13,451 bases of DNA from DASTHV01 sp035718045 (GTDB taxonomy: Bacteria > Patescibacteriota > Saccharimonadia > Saccharimonadales > UBA10212), in assembly GCA_035718045.1 (NCBI GenBank), contig DASTHV010000010.1, forward strand, positions 1-13,451, written 5' to 3'. Both the position numbers and the translations under genes were made by a program. Numbering within the stretch: the first letter of the stretch is position 1; each line of letters begins with the position of its first letter. The notes below the pieces were generated by a model, which was given only the letters and a program-made list of their open reading frames with translations, did not search any database and was not told the DNA's origin. This document shows, one piece after another, positions 5,368 to 12,979 of the stretch.

Positions 5368-6516
5368 CTATCGTTTTGGGACCAAATACTTCTTATCTGT
5401 CATGATTTTGATGGTTTCGCAGACGCGCTCTAGACCTTGCTGCAAGTTCTTGTCCTCGCCGGCGTAAGACACCCTAATGTAGTTTCTGTAAGTACCAAAA
5501 GCCCGTCCAGGTAAAACAATAACGCCGCGGTGGGCCAAGTGATTTACAAAGCCAACGTCGCTGATACCGCCGGGCAGCTTTAAAAACAGATAAAAAGCAC
5601 CCTGACCGCCCTGAATATCCGAAAAAGTATCCCTCAGGACGCTGAGTGCCAAATCACGCTTGGCCTTATATTTGGGATTAAGCGAGTCGTGTGGCCGGCT
5701 TAAGGCCGCCAAAGAGGCGTGTTGGCCGATGGAGGAAGACGAGAAAACGATATATTGCTGCAGTTGATTGATGGCTTCGATAATCGGTTCGGGCCCGCTT
5801 ATATAACCGATCCGCCAGCCGGTCATAGCGTAGCTTTTGGAAAAACTGTTCATCGTCAAAGTGTTGGGGTACAGGCTACCGATACTGAAGTGTACGTTAT
5901 CGTAGGCGAAGTATTCGTAGGCCTCATCGGAGACAACCAGTAAGTGGTGCTTGCGGGCTAGTTCGGCAATCTTGATAAGTTCGGCTTTTGGATAAACAGC
6001 GCCGGTAGGATTGTTTGGAGAGTTAATGACCAACAACTTGGACTTTGGCGTCAGTCGCGACTCAATCATTTCGGCAGTCAATTGGAAAGTTGGCGCGGTA
6101 TCGATCAACACCGGTTTAGCTCCGACCATCAGTGCTAAGTCTTTGTAGGGCGGAAAATAGGGCTGTGGCAACAAAACCTCGTCATCCGGATCCAGGGTGG
6201 CCAGATAAATCAACAAAATCCCGGTAGTCGAGCCGGGTACCACGGTTACGGTACTGGTCGTAGCTTTAATCCTATTCTCTTTTTTAAGTTTACCGGCGAT
6301 GGCTTGGCGTAGCTCCTGGGTGCCGTTAGTGGGGGTATAGCGGGTCTGATTATCTTTAATAGCCTCAATTCCGGCCTCTTTGATATGAGGCGGGGTGTCC
6401 TCGCCAGGGAAGCCGATACTTAAATCTATATGGTTGGGTATGGTCGCCGCCGCTTCAAAGGCCGCGCGAATCGTACTGGAGTCAAAATAGTCGAGCCGCT
6501 TGGATATAAACTTCAT
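5368..6516 (-). CDS. Class I/II PLP-dependent aminotransferase (aspartate aminotransferase-like)
   Basis: Transfers amino groups between an amino acid and a 2-oxo acid with pyridoxal phosphate. At 382 residues it has normal fold-type I length. Active-site residues are easy to place: NSPNNPTG at 165-172 with Asn169, SDEAYE with Asp197 and Tyr200, SFSKSYAMTGWRIGY with the PLP-binding Lys227 and Arg235, and YIRVSYAG with substrate-carboxylate Arg348. The N-terminal DLSIGFPGEDTPP and RYTPTNGTQELR are typical of the AspC/AspB group. Substrate choice (aspartate, aromatic, alanine or other) cannot be read from the sequence. It heads the minus-strand group with the response regulator and murD, and is divergent from the ThiF-like gene with 52 nt between the start codons. 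A GAGGA lies about 14 nt before the start. Confidence 0.9.
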   Translation of the reverse strand: MKFISKRLDYFDSSTIRAAFEAAATIPNHIDLSIGFPGEDTPPHIKEAGIEAIKDNQTRYTPTNGTQELRQAIAGKLKKENRIKATTSTVTVVPGSTTGILLIYLATLDPDDEVLLPQPYFPPYKDLALMVGAKPVLIDTAPTFQLTAEMIESRLTPKSKLLVINSPNNPTGAVYPKAELIKIAELARKHHLLVVSDEAYEYFAYDNVHFSIGSLYPNTLTMNSFSKSYAMTGWRIGYISGPEPIIEAINQLQQYIVFSSSSIGQHASLAALSRPHDSLNPKYKAKRDLALSVLRDTFSDIQGGQGAFYLFLKLPGGISDVGFVNHLAHRGVIVLPGRAFGTYRNYIRVSYAGEDKNLQQGLERVCETIKIMTDKKYLVPKR

Positions 6517-6552
6517 TTAATACTGGTTGTCCTCATCAATTATTCCATAGTT

Positions 6553-6561
6553 TGCTAGTAT
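6553..6561 (+). promoter_or_regulatory. Extended -10 of the ThiF-like operon
   Basis: TGCTAGTAT (TGn plus TAGTAT at 6556-6561) ends 7 nt before the ATG at 6569. No -35 is evident. The spacing leaves essentially no 5' leader. Confidence 0.5.
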
Positions 6562-6568
6562 ATTGCCT

Positions 6569-7693
6569 ATGGAGCAAAGCCAACAGCCCCAGCTTCTTAA
6601 GTTCGGGCAGCTTGAGCCGTTAAAAGAAAAACATCCGGAACTTGTCATCGAGGACCAGATAGCGCTGGCGATAGACGAGCTATTTGATATTGAACACCCC
6701 GCCAAGAAAGATTCCAAGTCCAAACAAGAAATCGGCGAATATGCCCAAAAGCTAACAGATGGAAACGCCGACGATTGGGGCGATTGGGTCTACTATCCTT
6801 GGCTGAATCAAGTCGTTCATTTTCCACCCAAATCGCAGCTGCGGGCGCTGAGAACTTCGCGCAATCAGAATCTGATTACCGCCGAAGAACAGTCTAAACT
6901 ATATAGTTCGACAATTATGGTCATCGGCATGAGCGTTGGTAGTAATGTGGCGGAAGCCTTGGCGGCGCACGGCGTTGGCGGCTGTCTGATTTTGGTCGAT
7001 ATGGACATTATCGAGCCCAGCAATCTTAACCGTATCCGCTCGCCTTATCATCATGTCGGTCTACACAAGGTCGAGGCCGTGTCGCGCAAATTATGGGAAA
7101 TCGATCCGTATCTGCAAATCGTACAACTTAGAGAAGGATTGAACGAAGCGAACCTGCCGGAGGCCCTAGATAAATACCGGATTGATGTGTTGGTAGACGA
7201 GATGGATGATTTAAGAATGAAGATTATTCTGCGGGAGGCCGCCAAAGCCCGGCGGCTGCCAGTAGTGATGGCCGCCGACGACGGTGATGACGCCCTGTTG
7301 GACATTGAGCGCTATGATACCGATCCTGATGCCGTGGCTTTTGGCGGCCGGATTCCAGAGGATATTTTAGGCCGTATCAAGCAGGGCGGTATCCCTCGGG
7401 CCGAACTTGGGGTAATGATTGGCAAGTATTTCGTGGGCGCCGATAATATTCCGCTTAGGATGTATCAATCGTTAGCCCAAGTTGGTAAAAGCTTGCCCAG
7501 TTGGCCGCAGCTGGGCGGCGCGGCGGCCCTGTCCGGCGTGGCCTTGGCCTACATCATCCGCAAAATACTTCTGGGTGAAAAAATCCGCGACGGGCGGGTT
7601 TTGTTATCTTTGGACGAAAAAATCAGCTTAGCCCACCTTGACTCGGATCACCAGGCCGAACTTGACCAGTATAAACGGATGATGGAGGGCTAA
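6569..7693 (+). CDS. ThiF/E1-like adenylyltransferase of the Rv1355c type
   Basis: A 374-residue protein with an unassigned N-terminal region (about 1-100, including DDWGDWVYYPWLNQVVH) and an E1-like Rossmann domain: IMVIGMSVGSNVAEALAAHG at about 116-135, LVDMDIIEPSNLNRIR at 142-157, and VLVDEMDDLRMK at 207-218. The YYPW segment, RTSRNQNLIT...EQ, 'SVGSNVA', 'SNLNR' and LPVVMAADDGDDALLDIERYD all match what I recall of mycobacterial Rv1355c-type proteins, where this half is fused to a nitroreductase. E1-like proteins adenylate a carboxylate. This one has a single Cys (139) inside a beta strand, so it has neither a CxxC zinc site nor an obvious transthiolation cysteine. The first codon is taken as the ATG at 6569, not the TTG two codons earlier. 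It abuts the ligase gene with TAA immediately before ATG. The substrate is unknown. Confidence 0.82.
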   Translation: MEQSQQPQLLKFGQLEPLKEKHPELVIEDQIALAIDELFDIEHPAKKDSKSKQEIGEYAQKLTDGNADDWGDWVYYPWLNQVVHFPPKSQLRALRTSRNQNLITAEEQSKLYSSTIMVIGMSVGSNVAEALAAHGVGGCLILVDMDIIEPSNLNRIRSPYHHVGLHKVEAVSRKLWEIDPYLQIVQLREGLNEANLPEALDKYRIDVLVDEMDDLRMKIILREAAKARRLPVVMAADDGDDALLDIERYDTDPDAVAFGGRIPEDILGRIKQGGIPRAELGVMIGKYFVGADNIPLRMYQSLAQVGKSLPSWPQLGGAAALSGVALAYIIRKILLGEKIRDGRVLLSLDEKISLAHLDSDHQAELDQYKRMMEG

Positions 7694-9235
7694 ATGCGCT
7701 TATCCGCTCGCCAACCGCGCCTCAAAAGAGATGTCCCCAAACTGCAAAAATCGCTTAAGCGACGCCGCGAAAGCTACTGGCAGAAACAAGGCGAGAAAAT
7801 GGCCCTTGATTTGTTTCAGCAAATGAGCCGTCGGGTGCCGGCCTACAAAGATTTTTTGAAAAAACACAAAGTTGATCCAAGCAAAATCAAAACTATAGAA
7901 GATTTTAAAAATGTGCCCTTAATAGATAAGGATAACTACCTACGAAAGTACTCGCGCCAAGATCTGTGCTGGGACGGCAAGTTTGCCAAGAACCAGTGGG
8001 TCATCAGCACCACCTCCGGTTCCACCGGCGAACCTTTCTATTTTCCGCGGACCGCCAAACAAGACGAGCAATACGCCATTACCGCCGAGCTATACTTGCG
8101 CGAAAATTTCCGGATTCACGAAAAATCCACGCTTTATATCAATGCTTTCGCCATGGGCGCCTGGATTGGCGGCTTGTTCACCTACGAGGCCGTTAAGCGA
8201 GTGGCTGACAGAGGCTATGCCCTGAGCGTAATTAATCCGGGAATCAACAAATCGGAGGTCATAAACAGCGTGCGCAAGCTGGGGCCCGATTTTGACCAGG
8301 TCATCATCGGCTGTTACCCTCCGATCCTGAAAGACATTATCGACCTCGGCATTCAGGAAGGCCTGGATTGGCAAAAGTATAATCTAGGGTTGGTTTTTTC
8401 AGCCGAAGGCTTTGGCGAGGAGTTCCGCGACTACATTATCAAATATGGAAAACTAGCCAATCCTTATACTTCTACGCTTAACCATTATGGCACGGTTGAT
8501 TTAGGTACAATGAGCCATGAGACGCCGGCGTCGGTGTTTATCCGCCGCGAAGCCGTCAATAATGCGGAATTGTTCGCCGCTTTGTTTGGCGAAACCCGCA
8601 AGCAGCCGACACTTACGCAGTACTTTCCAGAGATGTTTTTCTTTGAAGAAGTAGACGGTGGAGTTGTTTGCTCGGCCTACAGCGGCTTACCGCTGGTGCG
8701 CTATAACCTTAAAGATAACGGCGGAGTGCTGTCGCTTAAAGAAGTCAGACAAATTTATCAGCAAGTCGGCCTGGATTTATCTACCGAGCTAAAACGGGCG
8801 GGCATCGATAAGACACTGTGGAACTTGCCGTTTGTTTATCTGTACGAGCGCAGTGATTTTTCGGTCACTTTCTCGGGCGCCCAGATATACCCAGAGGAAA
8901 TTCGCCGGGCATTGCATGAAAGGGTGCTGGAAGATAAGATCACCGGTCGTTTTACGATGGTATCAGATTACGATAAAAACATGCGCAACTTTCTAGAAAT
9001 AAATGTCGAGCTAAAGCGCGGCGTCGAGCCGTCAAAAGAACTGAGCAAAAATATAATGTCTTTGGTGGTCGAACGTTTGCTGGCTGAGAATTCCGAATAC
9101 CGCTCGAGTTATAGCGAAAGCAAGGCCAAACTCCATCCCAAAATTGTCCTTTGGCCACACGGCCACCCCAATTACTTTCATGAAAAGGGCAAGCAGCTCT
9201 GGAGTCAGAAGAATAAACGCGCTAGGTGGCAATAA
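7694..9235 (+). CDS. AMP-forming adenylate ligase, phenylacetate-CoA ligase (PaaK/CapK)-like
   Basis: A 513-residue member of the ANL-type adenylating enzymes. The phosphate-binding loop is STTSGSTGEPFYFPR (about 105-119), the aromatic substrate/AMP motif is LNHYGTVDLG (262-271), and the A7/A8 hinge is YERSDFSVTFSGAQIYPEEI (384-403). The C-terminal tail is strongly basic and includes KGKQLW, near where the catalytic lysine of this family may lie. It should activate a carboxylic acid as an acyl-adenylate and pass it to CoA or another acceptor; the acid is unknown. The N-terminal 35 residues are very basic (RLSARQPRLKRDVPK), an extension without a recognised domain. The start directly follows the stop of the ThiF-like gene, and GGAGGG at the end of that gene serves as Shine-Dalgarno, so translation is coupled. 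Its last 14 nt overlap the nitroreductase gene. Confidence 0.85.
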   Translation: MRLSARQPRLKRDVPKLQKSLKRRRESYWQKQGEKMALDLFQQMSRRVPAYKDFLKKHKVDPSKIKTIEDFKNVPLIDKDNYLRKYSRQDLCWDGKFAKNQWVISTTSGSTGEPFYFPRTAKQDEQYAITAELYLRENFRIHEKSTLYINAFAMGAWIGGLFTYEAVKRVADRGYALSVINPGINKSEVINSVRKLGPDFDQVIIGCYPPILKDIIDLGIQEGLDWQKYNLGLVFSAEGFGEEFRDYIIKYGKLANPYTSTLNHYGTVDLGTMSHETPASVFIRREAVNNAELFAALFGETRKQPTLTQYFPEMFFFEEVDGGVVCSAYSGLPLVRYNLKDNGGVLSLKEVRQIYQQVGLDLSTELKRAGIDKTLWNLPFVYLYERSDFSVTFSGAQIYPEEIRRALHERVLEDKITGRFTMVSDYDKNMRNFLEINVELKRGVEPSKELSKNIMSLVVERLLAENSEYRSSYSESKAKLHPKIVLWPHGHPNYFHEKGKQLWSQKNKRARWQ

Positions 9236-10175
9236 ACTGCTCGGGTCGCCGCCTGGGCGAGGCTTTTGGCGGGCCAGCCTTAGCGTAGCCTAACCTCAGT
9301 AACCCTACCGGCCTGTGTTTAAGGCTTAAGTTCTTTATGACTTGGTTGCGGGTATCATCAGAAATTACCGCCGGGCTGATAGCCGAGGCGCTAATTCCAT
9401 GCTTGGTAGCTTCCAGCCAGAGACGCTGGAACAACCGACCGGCGTCAATCCAACCCCGCGGAGAATTATCCCCGGTGATCACCAAGGCCACAGCCACTGA
9501 GCTTCTGACCCGTTTAGCGTCCTTTTTGGCTTGATCAGCTGCCGTTTTGGCCGAACTTTTAATTACTTTAGGGCCAATTAAAGAAATTAGTCCGGGCATG
9601 CCCTGGGTATAACCGGGCATGCCATCCGGCCGTTTGGTCCAGTTGTGGCGAACCCATTGCGACAGTTCTTGACGAAAGGCCGCCGGTGTCATCAACTCTT
9701 TTGTTGCCTCGTGAGTCATATCGGCTAAAAATTCAATCTCTAAGGGGTTATCTATGAGTATTACTGAGGCAGCATTTAATCTTAATGAAGATAAAATTTT
9801 AACGTCCGCTTTACTAATTAGTTGATCTCTAAACGGCCGTCTGTCAGATCGGCGGTTTTGGATGGCTTTTAGCCAAGGGGCCCGGTCTTTAGTGGGGGTG
9901 AGCTGTAACTCAGCCAGATCATCGATTTTATCACTCTTGAACTTATAACTGGTCGAATAGCCCAAACTGGCGGCCGCCAGCGTGAAAGTTTCAATGAAAC
10001 AACCCAGGCTCATGAACAGTTCGTGCCGGTCTGGATCGCCAACCTGCAGATGTCGCGACGGATCATAGCCAATCAGCACTTTCGGCCCCTTGAGTCTGGC
10101 TATCCACGGTTGTGTGTTGTGACTGGAGGGCGCCAGCCTGGCGTAACTAAGAATTTTATGGATGTCGTTTTGCAT
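9222..10175 (-). CDS. Nitroreductase-fold flavoprotein of the Acg/Rv1355c C-terminal type
   Basis: A 317-residue protein with two repeats of the nitroreductase signature seen in Acg-type proteins: ARLAPSSHNTQPW at 12-24 (flavin-binding 'PS.HNTQPW') and NRRSDRRPFR at 107-116. The C-terminal LLRLGYAKAGPPKASPRR is the usual end of the family. Acg (Rv2032) is a known mycobacterial member that binds flavin but lacks classical nitroreductase activity. In Rv1355c this domain is fused behind a ThiF-like domain. Here the ThiF-like half is encoded two genes away, so the two proteins may work together. It converges with the ligase gene (14-nt overlap) and is divergent from the histidine kinase with 17 nt between start codons, so its promoter must lie partly inside that gene. 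The redox substrate is unknown. Confidence 0.82.
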   Translation of the reverse strand: MQNDIHKILSYARLAPSSHNTQPWIARLKGPKVLIGYDPSRHLQVGDPDRHELFMSLGCFIETFTLAAASLGYSTSYKFKSDKIDDLAELQLTPTKDRAPWLKAIQNRRSDRRPFRDQLISKADVKILSSLRLNAASVILIDNPLEIEFLADMTHEATKELMTPAAFRQELSQWVRHNWTKRPDGMPGYTQGMPGLISLIGPKVIKSSAKTAADQAKKDAKRVRSSVAVALVITGDNSPRGWIDAGRLFQRLWLEATKHGISASAISPAVISDDTRNQVIKNLSLKHRPVGLLRLGYAKAGPPKASPRRRPEQFIAT

Positions 10176-10176
10176 A

Positions 10177-10182
10177 TATAAT
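10177..10182 (+). promoter_or_regulatory. -10 box of the histidine kinase gene
   Basis: Consensus TATAAT lies 10 nt before the ATG at 10193, within the 17-nt gap to the divergent nitroreductase gene. The leader would be only about 4 nt. No -35 is clear. Confidence 0.45.
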
Positions 10183-10192
10183 CAAAGCGATA

Positions 10193-12364
10193 ATGCTTAC
10201 CTTTCTCGTTGTCTTGGCTGTCTTGCTTCAGATTAGTATCTCACTAGGTGTGTATTATCGCCGCCGCGGTGGGCACACCAATCTGATTTTCATGTTTTTA
10301 AGCTTGGCTTTGGCCGGCTGGGCTTTTACCAACTATATCGCCATAACCATTCCACAAAATAATAACACCCTTTACGCTATTCGTACGGTCTTGTTCTTCG
10401 TTGTCATCCAAAACACGCTGTTTTACTTCTTTGCCCGCACTTTCCCAGATACGAAGCTAAAGGACCTACCGGGTCGAAATAAGTATTTAGCTTTTTATTC
10501 GCTGCTTGTCGCTCTATTGGTGGAAAGCCCATTGGTTTTTAATTCCGTAGCCATCAGTCACGGTAAAGCCAATCCCAATCCCAGCCCCTTTATAGTTTTC
10601 TTTATTATTCACGCCCTATTAACGATTATCGGCGGATTCCGTCAACTCAGCCGGAAGCTTAACTTAGCTAGAGGCCAGACCAGGCGCCAACTGCTTTACA
10701 TAACAGGCGCCTCAACCGTTTTATTCGTTATCTCACCGATAACTAACTTCGTTGTGACTTTGTCCGCCAAAACAACTACTTTTGTCCAGCTTAGTCCGTT
10801 CTACACACTCCTGTTTGGCGCTTTTATAACTTATGCGATCGTGGCTCAAAAGCTGTTTGATATCCGGGCGGCCGTGGCCCGATCGGTGGCCTACGTGTTG
10901 CTGCTCGGCACCTTGACTGCTGCTTATCTGGCGGTTTTCTTTGGTGTCGTTAAGGTGGTTTTTGCTGGTCCCAGCCATGAGACGGTTCGGGAAATCGCTT
11001 TAATAGTCATGATGCTTCCAATCGTGGTGAGTTTTCAAGCCCTAAAACGCTATTTCGATAGATTCACTAATCAGTTGTTCTACCGTGACGCCTACGACAC
11101 TCAAGAAGTCCTAGACAAGCTAGGAACTGTTATCTCCGCCGAAATTGACCTCGGCCGGATTTTAAGCGGCACGCGGACGGTTCTCACAAACGCGCTAAAC
11201 GCTGAGTTTATGGAATTTTTACTATTTGAGGGAAATGCACCGACGCTGGAATCGCCTGAACGCCGGATTGCCGAGGAAGATATCAAAACTTTTGGTGCTT
11301 TGCTTAAACATGAGAGACACGAAGTATCGAGCCGCGAAGCCTTAAGCGGCCAAAATCCACTAAAAGGGTGGTTCGTAAAAGAAAATATTGCTATTTGCCT
11401 AAAACTCAAGACTCAAAAGCAAGTTGTCGGCTTTATCTTGATCGGTGATAAACGTAGCGGAGATATCTATAGCAAGCAAGATCTGGGCCTACTCATGATT
11501 ACTGCTGACGAACTGGCCATAGCTATCCAAAACGCCTTGCGCTTTGAGGAGATTCAGCACTTTAACGTTACCCTGCAGGAAAAGGTCGAGGCAGCCACTA
11601 AAGAACTGCGTCATGCCAACACTCGCTTAAAAGAGCTGGATAAGACCAAGGATGAGTTTATCAGTATGGCCAGCCACCAGCTGCGTACGCCTCTGACAAC
11701 CATCAAGGGCTATCTGAGCATGGTTTTGGAGGGTGATGTCGGCCCGGTTAGCAAAAACGAGCGTCAGATGATCCAGCAGGCTTTTGACAGCTCTGAACGG
11801 ATGGTCTTTTTGATAGCCGATCTCCTAAACGTATCACGCCTGCAAAGCGGTAAATTCGTCATAGAAAATAAACCGACTGATTTAGCTAAGATGATCGAAG
11901 ATGAAGTGAATCAACTGCAAGATACCGCCAAAAACCACCATCTGACGCTCACCTATAAAAAGCCAGATAAACTGCCCCTGTTTAACCTCGATGAGACCAA
12001 AATCCGCCAGGTGGTAATGAATTTTATGGATAACGCCATCTATTACACTCCTGCAGGGGGCAATATAGAGGTGAAGCTGGAAGCCACAGATGGTAGCGTT
12101 AATTACACCGTTACCGATACCGGCCTTGGAGTACCAAAAGCCGAGCAACACCATCTGTTTTCCAAGTTCTATCGGGCGGGGAATGCTAGGAAGATGCGGC
12201 CAGATGGCACGGGGTTAGGCTTGTTTATGGCTAAGAAGGTGATCGCTGCCCAGGGTGGTGCCATTATCTTTAAAAGCGAAGAGGGCAAGGGGAGTACATT
12301 TGGTTTTACTTTCCCCAGAGCTATGATGGAAGTCAAGGCGAACCAGGTCTTGCATAGCTCATAA
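10193..12364 (+). CDS. Membrane sensor histidine kinase (7TM-type N-terminus, GAF-like, HisKA, HATPase)
   Basis: A 723-residue inner-membrane kinase. Residues 1-285 hold about eight or nine hydrophobic segments, resembling the 7TM sensor region of some histidine kinases followed by two more helices (about 230-258 and 268-285). Residues about 300-450 look GAF-like. A charged coiled coil (about 455-490) leads to the dimerisation domain with FISMASHQLRTPLTTIKGYL and phosphoacceptor His495. The ATPase domain has the N box with Asn614 (VVMNFMDNAIYYTP), G1 DTGLG at 642-646, F box FSKFYR and G2 GTGLGL at 672-677, so it should be active. There is no receiver domain and no adjacent response regulator; the lone receiver at 4969-5346 is the only candidate partner here. 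The signal is unknown. Start at the ATG after a TATAAT box. Confidence 0.93.
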   Translation: MLTFLVVLAVLLQISISLGVYYRRRGGHTNLIFMFLSLALAGWAFTNYIAITIPQNNNTLYAIRTVLFFVVIQNTLFYFFARTFPDTKLKDLPGRNKYLAFYSLLVALLVESPLVFNSVAISHGKANPNPSPFIVFFIIHALLTIIGGFRQLSRKLNLARGQTRRQLLYITGASTVLFVISPITNFVVTLSAKTTTFVQLSPFYTLLFGAFITYAIVAQKLFDIRAAVARSVAYVLLLGTLTAAYLAVFFGVVKVVFAGPSHETVREIALIVMMLPIVVSFQALKRYFDRFTNQLFYRDAYDTQEVLDKLGTVISAEIDLGRILSGTRTVLTNALNAEFMEFLLFEGNAPTLESPERRIAEEDIKTFGALLKHERHEVSSREALSGQNPLKGWFVKENIAICLKLKTQKQVVGFILIGDKRSGDIYSKQDLGLLMITADELAIAIQNALRFEEIQHFNVTLQEKVEAATKELRHANTRLKELDKTKDEFISMASHQLRTPLTTIKGYLSMVLEGDVGPVSKNERQMIQQAFDSSERMVFLIADLLNVSRLQSGKFVIENKPTDLAKMIEDEVNQLQDTAKNHHLTLTYKKPDKLPLFNLDETKIRQVVMNFMDNAIYYTPAGGNIEVKLEATDGSVNYTVTDTGLGVPKAEQHHLFSKFYRAGNARKMRPDGTGLGLFMAKKVIAAQGGAIIFKSEEGKGSTFGFTFPRAMMEVKANQVLHSS

Positions 12365-12377
12365 GCCGTGCTATAAT
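12350..12377 (+). promoter_or_regulatory. Strong promoter at the 3' end of the histidine kinase gene
   Basis: TTGCAT (12350-12355), a 16-nt spacer, and consensus TATAAT (12372-12377) preceded by TGC make an extended -10 promoter. The -35 lies in the last kinase codons and the -10 just after its stop. Transcription would begin near 12383-12385 and run into the structured region, with no start codon nearby. Confidence 0.65.
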
Positions 12378-12388
12378 CTTTTACGGTC

Positions 12389-12428
12389 AAAAGGGAGTGC
12401 GCGCTTTTAGACAGCGACCTCTTTTTTT
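12389..12428 (+). terminator. Terminator-like hairpin with T7 tract after the kinase gene
   Basis: AAAAGGG (12389-12395) can pair with CTCTTTT (12419-12425, one G-U), with GT/AC and CGC/GCG pairs inside, and seven T residues follow at 12422-12428. It can end kinase transcripts, or act as an early attenuator on RNA started at the promoter just upstream. The stem has bulges, so its strength is uncertain. Confidence 0.4.
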
Positions 12429-12873
12429 GTGCCTTAAGAACAAGTTTCGCTTCCTACGGAATTCCAAGCTTGGGGGAGGAAGAAGACCTGCAAGACTTCT
12501 TCCGCTCAAAGACGCGCCGCAGTTTAGGTGCGCCACCTCCAGGTGCAGAGAGCCATCAGGCCGATCGACCGATTCGTGGCCAGCCGGCTGGAAACCGGCG
12601 ATGGTGACTCGAAGCAGTGGGGAGCAGGGCGGCTCGCAACCGCCCTCTCCCCGAAACTTCTTGGTATCAGCTTGTCACCGGCGAAGTTAGCCGGTTGACG
12701 GCGGCGAGCCGGCCAGGGTCTAGTGCGACCTCTAAGATCCTTGGCCGGCTCCGCCGCATCCGATTCGGCTGGGCCCTGGCTCGCCGAATGGGCGTAGAGC
12801 CCGTGGCAGATGGTCTGCTGCAGCATGCCGCCACCTTGTCACGGGCTCCGCCCGCCAGCGAAATTTGTTTTAC

Positions 12874-12903
12874 AGCCTCCCTGCAGTTGCAGGGAGGCTT
12901 TTT
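12874..12903 (+). terminator. Intrinsic terminator of the structured RNA
   Basis: Perfect 12-nt arms AGCCTCCCTGCA and TGCAGGGAGGCT separated by GT (effectively a 10- to 11-bp stem with a small loop), followed by five T residues. It begins 3 nt after the closing helix. Confidence 0.88.
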
Positions 12904-12950
12904 CGTTCATTTAACCGCTTGTGTTTTATAGGTAAACATTGTAAGAGATA

Positions 12951-12979
12951 TTGACATAAACGTAATCTTGTGGTAGAGT
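12951..12979 (+). promoter_or_regulatory. Consensus-like promoter of the right-edge RNA
   Basis: Consensus TTGACA (12951-12956), exactly 17 nt, then TAGAGT (12974-12979) preceded by TGG (extended -10). The transcription start should be near 12986. This is the best -35 match in the window, which suggests a highly expressed, probably stable RNA. Confidence 0.75.

Larger units (their letters stand above)
12384..12904 (+). ncRNA. Unidentified large structured RNA (about 520 nt)
   Basis: A promoter precedes it and an intrinsic terminator ends it, with no convincing protein inside. A long-range helix closes the core: 12437-12451 pairs with 12857-12871 over 15 bp (13 Watson-Crick, two G-U). Inside are several strong local helices. 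GGAAGAAG/CTTCTTCC is at 12478-12485/12496-12503. A two-part stem at 12611-12660 contains GGGGAG/CTCCCC and GGGCGG/CCGCCC. A stem of about 21 bp with two one-base bulges is formed by 12701-12721/12735-12757. ATTCGGC/GCCGAAT is at 12763-12769/12783-12789. GGGCG plus GAGCCCGTG (12790-12805) pairs with CACGGGCTC plus CGCCC (12840-12853). I looked for RNase P (GAGGAAAGUC, ACAGA), tmRNA (T-arm end, tag ORF), SRP and 6S features and saw none. The family is unknown to me; the strand follows from promoter and terminator. Confidence 0.65.

Noticed and set aside
6513..6536. Seven-codon upstream frame (MRTTSIK) whose TGA overlaps the aminotransferase ATG
   Set aside because: It has no Shine-Dalgarno and the length is easily chance; no regulatory residue pattern is visible.
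12457..12473. Adjacent EcoRI- and HindIII-like palindromes (GGAATTCC and CCAAGCTTGG), as in a cloning vector
   Set aside because: No vector sequence flanks them, and both lie inside the structured RNA, where short palindromes can be hairpin tips.
12524..12826. Open frames on both strands across the GC-rich right-hand region (for example 100 codons on the minus strand)
   Set aside because: Products are rich in Arg, Pro and Ser without any family pattern. The frames run across the two arms of long inverted repeats and have no promoter or Shine-Dalgarno; RNA structure explains the sequence better.
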